A stretch of DNA of 64,000 bases from Asterias amurensis (taxonomy: Eukaryota > Echinodermata > Asteroidea > Forcipulatida > Asteriidae): positions 22,433,044-22,497,043 of the forward strand of contig NC_092652.1 in the NCBI RefSeq assembly GCF_032118995.1, given 5' to 3'. The translations under genes and the position numbers were made by a program. The notes under the pieces were generated by a model. It had not been told where the DNA came from. It searched no databases and saw only the letters and a list, made by a program, of their open reading frames with translations. Shown here piece by piece: positions 21,501 through 33,500 of this stretch (the stretch's first letter is position 1; each line of letters starts with the position of its first letter).

Positions 21501-24500
21501 CTATATATAATAATTTCAAAATCTTCAATTTAACTGAAAAGATTCAAAAAGTTTCACTAAATTTAACAAGATTTACAATTACCTGATCGTAGAGGTAGAT
21601 CCTGTCTGTGTGTTTACTGAGACAATAAAGGAAAGAGTCGTACAACACAGGGTCTTCCACCTTGGAGCTCATCAGACTCAAACTAGAAGTTGTTGGTTTG
21701 ACGTCTTCCAGATCATCAGGAAGATCCTTAACATATTTAGACTCATCACTCTGAGAAGCGTCGTTGAAGGCGGTGAATGATACTCTCTTCGATTTGGGTT
21801 TCGGACTCCAGCATGCCTCACATTCACCATTGTCATTTGTATTAAAGTGACCACAGTTTGCGTCGGCGCATCTCCAATGTTTCGCTCTCTTGATGGCTGG
21901 CGGGCTGCATTTGTCAGATGGTTGAGTTGGTTTTGGACTCCAACATGTCTCACATTCACTGTCATTATTTGTATTGACGTAACCACAGCTTGCCTGGTTA
22001 CATCTCCACGGTTCCTCTAGTGCATTTTCTGGTGCAGTCAAATTGGCAAGATAGCTGCAAGTAGCGTCTTCTATTTCTTTGGCAAGAACCGAGTCATTAT
22101 CGGCAACGTTTACTTGTTGGTCCTCATTATTTCTAGCGTTGACTGTTGAGGTAAGTTTGAGTTGTTCAGTTGGTGTTTTGGGGCTCTTGATTTGAGCGGG
22201 TTCACTTGTTAGGAGTCTTTGGGCTGCACATGTCAACACAATCTTGGCATAACCTTCAATGTTCTGATGAGTAGATGATTTGTTTGTTCCCTGAGAAGCT
22301 TGGCCTGACAGTCGACTTCTCTTGGTCTTTCTTGGTGTACTGCATATTTCACAAAATGGCAAGTCAATATGATTGCTAAAGGTACAGGCATTACAACCCC
22401 ATGTCTTCCTACTAGCATCTTCATCAGCTGTTCGGGAAGCTTCATCAGCACCACGGGAAGCTTCATCGGCAGCACGGGAAGCTTCATCAGCGGCAGGGAA
22501 AGCTTCATCAGCTCCTTTGGAAGTTTCATTAGCTCTTCGGGAAGCTTCATCGGCACCATGGGAAGCTTCATCAGCAGCACAGGAAGCTTCATCAGCACCA
22601 CACGAAGCTTCATCAGCAGCAAGGGAAACTTCATCAGCAGCACAGGAAGCTTCATCAGCTCTAAGGGAAGCTTCATCAGCTCTAAGGGAAGCTTCATCAG
22701 CTCTAAGGGAAGCTTCATCAGCTCTAAGGGAAGCTTCATCAGCTCTAAGGGAAGCTTCATCAGCTCTAAGGGAAGTTTCATCAGCTGCTGATGAAGCTTC
22801 ATCAGCTCTAAGGGAAGCTTCATCAGCTCTAAGGGAAGCTTCATCAGCTCTAAGGGAAGTTTCATCAGCTGCTGATGAAGCTTCATCAGCTCTAAGGGAA
22901 GCTTCATCAGCTCTAAGGGAAGCTTCATCAGCTCTAAGGGAAGTTTCATCAGCTGCTGATGAAGCTTCATCAGCTTCATCAAAAGTCACTCCTCGTCGAG
23001 GTCTTTTATTGCTTCTCATGATAGGAAGATCATCCAGATAATCAAAAGACGGTGTAAGACAATCTTCACCACTTACTCCTGGCCGACAATCTTCAGGTAA
23101 AGGGACCGCGTTTGGACAGTTCTTTATAGAAACATCTGGAGATGAGTCTTTTCCATCTCTTCCGATGATGGATCGTTTGTGGAGGACATCTTTTGATGGA
23201 CGGTGCTTCTTAATAGCTTTGAAGTCGTCCTCGTCGTCATCAACGATGACTGATGTTGACTGAATCTCCTCCTTGAAGCATCTCTCCCCATGTGGACTGC
23301 AGGGAGTCTCGGCTGGGGTATTCTTGCGCTTTCTCTTCTTTGAACTCTGACCCTTCGTTGTGAAGAAACTACGGATGTCTCGACTTTTGCAGTTCTCCTA
23401 CAATGATAAACAAATTTGATTTAAGTGATGGGTAGACACATTAGTCGAGTAAAATCGCAAAAAGGAAAATAAAATGTAGCATTTTAATGACTATAATTAG
23501 TAACAATAACTGCATGAGCTTTCAGAGCAACAACTACTTCACAAAATGCAATGTTGAAAACAACTTCAACCAAGGTTTGTACATGTATAACAAAAAGAGT
23601 TGCCTAAATTCACTTTCAAAGGAAAAAAACCTGGAATTGGCATACATTCTTTCAATCATCACATCCACAATATCAATATAACATAGACTATCACACACAA
23701 ATCCAAATGTTCGTAACACAATAAAAAACAGTTACCAGCTTTTTGGTTTTTTACATAATTTGCCGAACATTTAAATGCTGATGATGTCAAAACAAAATAG
23801 CGTACCAACCTTTTGGGAAAAATAGAAAGTATCATCTTCATCTAAGTCTCTGTTGCTAGGCAACCAGGCTGCAGCATGTTTAAGAAACTCCACCTCTTCC
23901 TTCTCTTTCTCATCCATTCTAAGATGCTGCAGTCGGCCATTCAACGTACTACTCAAGACATTCACCTATCAAAGAATGAAATGTGTGACCAAATATTAAT
24001 TTCAATATACATGTTTAACTTTTACGGATTACACCGTTCCGATGACAGAGATTCACTAAGTTTGGGTACTTCCACTCTTCATCTATTGATCAGTAAAATT
24101 CCTCTGTCGGGTAGTTTTGTTGGGATTGTTTAAGTGTCCTTCCCGAAAACCCCTAGTCAAACTGATGGACGATTGTTAAGAATAGAATAAGAAGTACATT
24201 AAAAAAAAACAATCAACAGACGAAAGATACAGTTAATCACGGACGTTAATAGACGAAAGACCCAATAGTAATCTGTTAGTCTTGAACGTAGATGACAAGA
24301 TTGTACCTTTGATGATACAAGCATTGAATTTTTCACACAGTCAGAGTATGTCATGGGAAGGATATTTGGCTATAGGGCCATCACACAGTTGTTCTAAAAA
24401 AAAATATAGGTACTATAACAAGCAATGGCAAAAATTTTGAAACTATAGAAAAATACCTTCTTTGATAATGCAGACCACATCCATTCATCGATGGTTCCCT

Positions 24501-27500
24501 TGGCAACCAGATAGTGTACATGGATAGCATTTAACTGACCAATGCGATGTGCTCGATCCTCACACTGGTGTAGGATACCTGGGGTCCAGTGTAATTCTGC
24601 AAATACGACCTGGCTGGCCGCCGTCAGAGTTAATCCCTGGTTACAGAATGGAAAGGTATAACGCTCAAGGATAAATACAACATGGCTTTCATTGGACTCA
24701 TTTGACTACCAATATATATATATTGAATGTTTAGGAGTGCAATGTTGCAGAATATGACGACACACTCTCAAAAAGTGTCCTTACTGAGGCCAAAAAGTGC
24801 CCTTACTGAGCCCGAAAGAGGCAAATCTTTGGATGATATCTGTTCTTTGTAAGTAAAAGCATGCACATGACCCCAGTGTCCCTGTATCATTTTGCCTAAC
24901 GTTGCATGCAAGGGGTCTACATGTATGTAATCAAGGGGTTATTTAAATCAAGACTAGTCCATTTCACAAGGCAAAGCAAAGTGACGACAATCCACAAATG
25001 AAAGGCATTCAATATTTCTTCATGAAACTCACACATATATTTAAATCCTGGTCATTTGAAACTGTTTTCACAATAAACTCAAAATAGCCTAGAATGACAG
25101 TTTAGTCTTAGACAACTTGAAACAAGTGAGGTTTGAGTTTGTTTTATAGCTTTTCAGAGAGCCACTTGATTGAAGCAAGGGTGGGGGTAATTGTTCACAC
25201 TTTAGGAGCAGCGCATGAGAAGGATTTGGAGTTGTAAGACTTAATAATATAATAATAATAGACCGTTTTTTATATAGCACTTTTCACGCCCGAGAGGTGT
25301 CTTAAAGAGCTTCCGACATTATTACCCCTGGTCACTGGGCCTTAATTCACTCCTTAAACCATCTCAGCTCCCTGGTGGGGAGTATGCAGTCTGTGCGCAA
25401 TATATGCACTACTCGACTAAATCAATCACAAGATCCATCTCTGCCCTCACAGGTACCCATTTATAATTAAGTGTCTTGCTCAGGGACACAAGTGTCACGA
25501 CCCGGATCCGAACCCACACTCTGCTGAACAGAAGCATCAGAGCTTGAGTTCGGTGTTCGTATCCACTCAGCCACGACACCCCACTTGGTGCTTGATATTG
25601 TTAGGAGTGAAGAGACATTGAGAGAATGGTCAGCATTTCTCAGCAATTGCTCAGTACTCACCGTGCCAGCTGCTAAGATGCTCAGTAACGCCACCCTAGT
25701 ATTACAGTCAGTCTGAAACTGATTCACCAAATGCTGAAGAAGAAAATAGACACCAACTAAATTTAAAAGATCACAATAAATAATCAAAACTGGAATGATA
25801 TAGCGCTAAATTACCAAAGGATGAAAAGGTGCTATTTAAGGCACTGGACATCTTTGGTAGTTGTCAAAGACCAGTATTCTCACTTAGTGTATCCAAACAT
25901 TTGCATAAAATAAGAAATCTGGGAACATTTGAGCTCAATTGGTCATCAAAATTGCAAGAAAGCAATGAAGAGAAAAAAACACCCTTGTTGCACAGTTTTG
26001 TGTGATTGGTGTTGCCTAAAAAAAGCGCTTTAGGCCTGAAGTCTTTATCAGATTCAAATTACCCCTTTTTTCTTAAAAACAAAGCCATGGAATTGGGCCC
26101 TGCTTACATGTAGTTGTTTCCCGTCTCTGTTATAAGTTGCTGGTATTTTCAAGTTTATGCATGTAACTCACAAACTGAGAGATAAACTAACGCTCAAAAC
26201 ATTACCATTCTTTCTGAGCTTGGTACGTCTCCGTCAATCCTGATATATTTGAGTTGTTTTTGATGTTCCTTGGTATAAGCCGCAACAGTTTGAGCCAGGG
26301 CCGTCAATACTTCCTTGTGATGAGCAAAGACTAAGAACTTCATGTCGTCATTCTGTAATAGCATCTTGATGTACTCACACACGGCACCAATCTACAGTGG
26401 TTAACATCAACAACAAATTACACACACAGTTTTGTTTGCCCGGTCACTTCGGGAAGGACTGACCCGATGCACCCGGACACACACAACAAAGATTTAAATG
26501 AACATGGAATTTTCATGGACTTGGTTGTCATAATGGGATGGTAGAAGTTGATAATATTGTACTTGAAAAAGCCTTCTGAGCGCACGGCAGCTCAGGCTGT
26601 ATACTTCCCAGGGAGCTGAGAAAGATTACATGAATGTTGTTTGCCTGATGACAAGCCGTCGATTTCAAAAAACTCTTCCTAACTTAAGACTAATCTTAGG
26701 GCTTAGGGCGAGTCCCAACCCTGCACTGTAGCATGCAGACCTTCAATTAATCCTAAGTTAAGACGAGTTACGCGTCCTAACTCAAGATAAGAAAAGTCCT
26801 AACTCTTTGTGAAATCGTGCCCAGGGCACTAATGTGAAGCGCATTGCTGCAGTTCTTGTAAAATGGGTTATTTGAGAACTACAGGTAGTAATTATTATTA
26901 TTATTGTTATGCTAAGACTAAATCTGCCTGCGCTAAGGAAAGGCTGAACATTCCTTTGCTTTTCCTGTTAATGTGTACATCTGAGAGGCCAGCCTCTTGA
27001 CTTCAAAACCAGAGCTGTTTAGTTCCTCCATGTCTCCCCTGGGGTTGAAGACGTTCTCAAGTTGTACCCAACAATCTTCCAGTTCCTACGAGAAACAAAA
27101 TAGGAGAGTAATCACGAATTCCCTAATCTTGCGTTACTTGATATTTGAAATAAAAAGATGCATCCCCTTAAAGGTGATTGCCTCTGCTGCTGCTCCAAAG
27201 GTTGTGTAATAAACTTGGCAGTGAGCCCCGTCTACATTGGATTTTTTTTTTATGCACTTCTCCAGACCAAAATGCCTGAGGCCACTTGAAGGTGTGGGCT
27301 ACAAGTTTTTTTTTCCTGAGGCCGTTGCCACCTACTCCTAGGGCTGAAACTGGGCCCCTTTACAGTTCATAAGGATGTATGGATGTATCATCAATCCGAA
27401 GCCTGGCTGGTAGAGCAGAAAGCACTACCTCCCCAATTTACAGGTTGAACAGCTTCCGACTCACTGGCACTCCAAACAAAATAGGGAGACCACAAGCATT

Positions 27501-30500
27501 AGGGCTAGATTATGGAGTTATATATAGAGGGCGCACTGGTGATGCTTCTTGCATAAACGCGACTGGACCGCAAGGAGACGCGCGTGCCATTCTGTACGGG
27601 CGTTGAACATGAAATACACACTTGAGTTTGTTTTTATTGAAAGCTACGCGATGCTGTTTTGTCAACTTACAAAAGGGTCGCATCAACACATGCTGTGCAA
27701 TGCTGTTTTGTCAACTTGAAAATGGCCGCATGCGCGCATGCTGGGCCGCGTATATAGGCCAGTGCGCCCTCAAGTTCTTATTATATATAACTATATAGGC
27801 TAGATACTTAAGTTGGTAGAGCACTGAAACATTAATCCAGAAAAACTGTTTTTTTTTTTTTTCCTTTTTACCTTCTTTTCTGCAGAGTCAGCCAACTCAA
27901 AGGGCACCTTCTGTCGCCGTTTCGGCGGCAACTGTTTCAAAACCTGTGACCAACAAGAAATGACAATCAGTTTCAACACATTTCTTATTTCATTTCTGAG
28001 TTATTGCTCAGTCAAACGGTTCTTTTGTTTTAGACATAATGAAAACTCGTCGTTTGTTAAAACAAAACACAGTTTCTGGGGGCTCTCAATCAATCAATCA
28101 ATCAATCAATAGCACATTTATTTCCACATTCACATGGAGGCATCATCGTAAAAGCCGAGGCTTGTGGTGGATGCACTAGTTTTATTGTATCAATTGTTGA
28201 TGTTTTTTCGTAATTGACTATTCTTGATCATGATGAAAAAAAATGTTGATGAACTGAATTGAAATTGAAATTGAATTGATGTGCCCGTTACAACAATACA
28301 AAACAAAACAGAATCTCAAGACCAATCCAAAGTTTGGAGTCAATATGCCAAGTCCTACTTGAGTAATCGCTGAGACAAAGATGCCCCTTCAGCTTGCTTC
28401 TCCAGCAGGGCATACAAATATAAAATGACTTTTATCTTTTTAGAGTGACTTTTGTCATTTTAGAGCACACGTCTCAACGACGCTTGACTGGCGGTAAGAT
28501 GTAAACTAGATTCCAGATTTAAAACATTTTTTTTGTCCATGAAGTTATCTGCCGTCAATAATGAAAGCAAAATAAATGCTAAATAAACAGGGTGAATGTG
28601 GACAAAACTACAGCTAGATTTCATCATTAAATTTCCATAATGAAAGCAAGACGGTCAATAAACAGATTTAGGTTGCTTACATCTTTCTTTTCTCTTCTGA
28701 TCATGACTTTCTGTACAAGCAGTTTGTGAAGTTCATCCAGATTAGTTGCTCCTCTGATCAAAACACAAGAAAATAACAAAGATATATTTATGTACTGAAT
28801 ACAAATAATCAAAATTTATTAATTGTAGGTCTCATTTTTAGTGAAAGTGTTGATGCAAAGGTACATGTATGTTTCGTTCAGCAGTACACCGACCATGATG
28901 CTACAACTTATGCTAGGCCTCAACCAATGTACATACATTTTGGCAATGTCTTAATCAAACGAAAAATGGAACCAGCTGTTGAATCTTGATGGGTTTGTGT
29001 CGGATAGAGTTTTCATTTCAGGGGCGGATTGCACTAACCGCTCTTAAACCGGTTCAGGGCTATAGCCGGCTAACTTGAGATGTACTTTGGAAGGTCTTTA
29101 ATTATGAGTGCTCCAACTTGTAGCTGGTTGTCCCCATTATTGGGTCTTTCTTTCTCTTTTCCTTTAAAAGCGCCTTGCATTCTTTGATAATTTGGCGCCA
29201 TATAAATCCAGTTATTAATAGACTGATTGCAATAGCACGGCCTACATTTTCTTTAATCTTAAGCCTGCTCTGAGCTGGCTATAATCGGTATTTGTTTTGT
29301 TTTCAAACATGACGCTACATCTGTTATTTTTTAGTGGTATTGGTTGTTGGTGAGCTAATCCAAATAGCCCTGCGACGAGACAATGTTTATTATGTCTTTA
29401 AATTCGTCCCAGACGTTTGTTGTGACTGGAGAATTTATCTGCAGTTCAAGTCACCCTTGATAAGTGCCAACTTCTTTGCTCGAACTGATTAGGTCGTTAA
29501 CGTCCAAACTTTGTTTACCTTTCAAAGCCAGTGTCAGTGTGTCAGTGTACTCTGTATAATGGCAACCATCGTAACTATCAAAGCTTAGAAATGCTTCACG
29601 TTTGGATTTCACTGCACTTCACCGACTCATCTACAACTGACTGATTGGTCTTCTGGCAAAGACCATTCTATTGCAATCCACCCTTGGTTGTGAAGCAAAG
29701 GATTCTCAGAAAAGCGAACTTAAAGGAACACGTTGCCTTGGATCGGTCGAGTTGGTCTTTGAAAACCGTTTGTAACTGTTTTTTATAAATTGAATATGGT
29801 TAGAAAGATGGTTTAAAAGTAGAATACAATGATCCACACAAACATGCCTCGAAACTGCGTGGTTTTACTTTTACTTTGTAAAATGGCCGACTGCGTTAGT
29901 TGACGAGGCAAAAATACAACCACGCAATTTCAAGTGATATTTGTGTGGGTCATTATATTCTACTTCTAAAATATCTTTCTAATCATATGCAATTTAAAAC
30001 AATGGTTACAAACGCTTTTCAAAGACCAAATCAACCGATCCAAGGCAACGTTTTCTTTTAATCACTAAACTACCCAAGAACCCAATGGAGAGAAGACAAG
30101 GAAGTTTCACTGAGTTTTAGATGTGGGAGGAAACCCCCATAGAATTATTTCAGGGAAAACTAATGCAATCAGGCAGGGACTAAAAACCCAATCCAAATCA
30201 TACCCTCGGCGGAAGGTGAGAAAAGATACCACTCCGCTGACCCAAAAGGTAAGGTCTACTTACGTTGTGTCCCATCTTCTCTGCTTGCCAAAGTTTTTCC
30301 AGTGAGCGTCACAGTAGCGCTTCACAAACTGAGACCAACTACCCATAATGCCCTTCTGCACGCTGTCAATCTGCGTAAACAGCTTTGAAGGAATACAAAG
30401 GAATACAAAGTCAAATATAAATATTATTCTTTATAGACATAATTACCTCTGTGTGACGAGAAGAAGGGCATAAGCCTCCTGGCTTACTTGTCAAGACCCA

Positions 30501-33500
30501 AAAAGTAGTTAAGCTCACCCAAATTATGCTTACCAGAAAAAGGTTACCAGCCAAAATAGCATGTCACATGTACAATCTGTGACTGGTAGCCTGCTTGTTT
30601 TTGCTTAGCAGCAACACTTTAAGCAGTATTTCTTTGCTTAAAGCAGCTCTATTATTTGGGCCTATAATCCTGGCCAAATTGAATCGGCCACACATTATCA
30701 ATGCGACAACAAACATTCCCCATGCCATTCCCCCCTGCCAATAAATGTTTTCTCCACCGTCCCCCCCCCCCTCCTCCTCCCGCCGGTCAATGATGATGGG
30801 AGCGCAGACCGCACAATGAGAGCCACCATTGAAAGGGGGGGGGGGGGTTGTTGATTGGGGCCATGCACAAATAAAAGTGATGAGTACCTCGGCAGGTCTT
30901 GCTAAGGCTGGTGTCCCAGTCAGCAGAATGACTCTCTTTGCAGAGTGTAGAAGGGGTACCAGAAGCTTAGTACGAGCTGCTTGTCTGTTCTTCAAGTAGT
31001 GCGACTCATCCACAATAACTACTTGGAACTTCTGCTCCGTCAGGGCTCCAACAAGGGTCTTGCTAGCAATGCGCAATAAACCATAACCGATGATGGAAAT
31101 CTTGGCACTCGGTATGTTTCTAAATGAAGTGAAAAGGAAAAGAGAAAAGATGGGTTTGTTGTGTAAATGCATGAATATGTACAGTGTTGTAGGTAGACTA
31201 ATTTTTAACTGAGGGCGAGCGGTTCAACAAAATTATTAATGATTACATGAGGGGCAATCATTGCTAAGGTGCAATCTGAAGAGGAAATCTGTGCTGGGCA
31301 GCACAGTGTATTGTGCTGAGCGAAACTTGTTAGTTCTGGGCAGGCCCGCCTGGGACCGCCCACCATACAATGTGTAGCTTCAACACTGTACAGTACAAGA
31401 TTACATTTATCGCTACCCTTATAATGTGCTACATAAATGGATCTCATAATCCATAATGCAAAATGACAAAATTGGCCTTGCCCTCACAGAATGCTACCCA
31501 TTCTCTTTTACAAAATGACAAATTTATTTAATCAGTCTGCTTTACCTTATATCAGTCCCAGATGTGATCAGATTGATATCATTTGGTTGAAGCTCAGGCA
31601 GCCATTTCTCCAGCTCTTCAATCCATGGATAGCGCATCGAGGAAGGGACCACAATAAGCAATGGCCAATCAGACTTGTAGCAGTAAGCAACGCTGATGGC
31701 TTGAATGGTTTTTCCGAGTCCCATCTACATAAAAATAGCAAAGTCAAATAAAAACCAACATGTCCTCTGCTCAGAACTTTAAGATCATTTGATATCTAAC
31801 ATTCAGTTTGGGTAGGACACAAACTCACACAAATCTGCTTGAAAAAGTAATTTAAAGGGAAGATACACGTTTGGTAATTGTCAAAGACCAGTCTTCTCAC
31901 TTGGTGTATCCCATCATAACCATAAAATAACCTGTGAAAATTTAAGCTCAATTGGCCATCGAGGTTGCGAGGAAATGATGAAAGTGAGAAATTACCTCTC
32001 TCTCAAAAACTGAGTTACTTCAGAGGGAGTAATTTCCCACAATGTTTTATATTCTCAACAGCTCCCCAATGCTCGTTACCAAGTCAGTTTTTAAGCTAAT
32101 ATTTGTTTTGAGTAACTACCAAACATGTACCTTCCCTTTAAGCCAAAATCAGAACGGTACTTACTTCATCTCCAAACAGGCACCTGCAGAAATAATGAGG
32201 GGAAAGAAGTGATTGATTTCTTTGTAAGTTTGTTTAACATTAGGCCTCCTAGTTACATTAAATCTAACAACACTAGACTAGGTCATGTGATTTGAATTAA
32301 CAACAGGCCTGATAATTCATGGAGGCAACGAAGGCGATTGCCTCCGTGTCCCCTAGTAATTGCCTTGGTGCCCTTGAAATGCTCCAGTACAAACTTTGCA
32401 ATTTCATCATAGAGTGCCCTTTACCAAGAAGAAAATGCCTTGGTGCCCTTGCCCTTTCCAAAAATGAAGCATACAGCCCTGAACAACCATCACAAAAGCA
32501 TGTATTGTCAAAAGCTGTGATGCCTAGTGCAGTGTGAAAACTCCCAGTATCACTGCAATGGATTTCTTATACTCATTTGCGTTTTTTGTGTTTTGTGGTT
32601 TTTTGTTTTTACAATTTCTTTTTATATTTCTTCTTCTAATTTTAGACACTACCTGCCTGTGGTATTCACTACCTAAAGCAAGTTATTTTGAGTCAACAAA
32701 CCCTGAATGTCTTCAAAAACAGAGTAAAAACTAAGCAATGTCACTGTCACAGAAGGTACTCTAGTCGAGGTTCTTATGGCTATTGTTGTTCGTACTTATA
32801 TAAGACTCTGTACACTGGTTAAGGTGTATTCAGTTCTAGAGTAGTACACTGAAGGTTACTCCTAGAACTATTAGGTTTGTTCTGCTATCGTCTCCATAGT
32901 TGTAGGAGTAACTTAGGGTATGCGAAAAAAACTGCTTTTACTCTCGCACAACATGCTTTCTCCATCAATGCAGTCCTTGTCCTTGTGGAATTTAATTACG
33001 ATAACGGGAGCAGGGTTACGTTATCGCAACTATGTTGAACTCACTTCCTGGCTGAAGAAATACAAACTCACTTTGGAATTAAAACTCAAGAAATTGCTGA
33101 AAGACCCACAGTCTAGTTGCGATAACGTTACCCTCCTCCCCTCGGAAGGAGGATAACGTTACCTTCCTCCCGTCCGGAGGAGGGTAACCGGGAGGAGGGT
33201 AACGTTATCGCAACTAAAGCCCCACCCACTTGTTTTGACGTCGATTTTGATTTGAGTTTGGAATTGGCCACCTTCGATTTTTATTAACGGCTGATAAATT
33301 GGTGGCGACGTGCGGAAAATTATCCCTGTATTGTTGGGTTGGACACATCCTAAAACGCGTAATGCTTTGAAATAGAAAAAAAGCTCTATGCCACCTTATA
33401 GTTACAAAAAAAATGATGAATTTTATAACTAAAAAACTACAATCACCTTCCATTTCTTTGAAGTGCATACAGAATACCCTCTTTCTGGAACGGCAACAGC

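Noticed and set aside
22233..23041. Long open frames on both strands across the ADEAS repeat (Leu/Met-Lys-rich on minus, Ser-rich on plus)
   Set aside because: A 21-bp unit lacking stops stays open in several frames. Only the frame that joins exons 12 and 14 and contains the zinc fingers is coding.
28085..28112. CRISPR-like or regulatory array at repeated AATC units
   Set aside because: Simple (AATC)n microsatellite in a eukaryotic intron.
30564..30880. Extension of the minus-strand frame beyond ZRANB3 exon 4 into Pro-rich sequence
   Set aside because: The donor GAG|GTACTC and the match to exon 5 show this is intron; it also contains poly-C/G runs.
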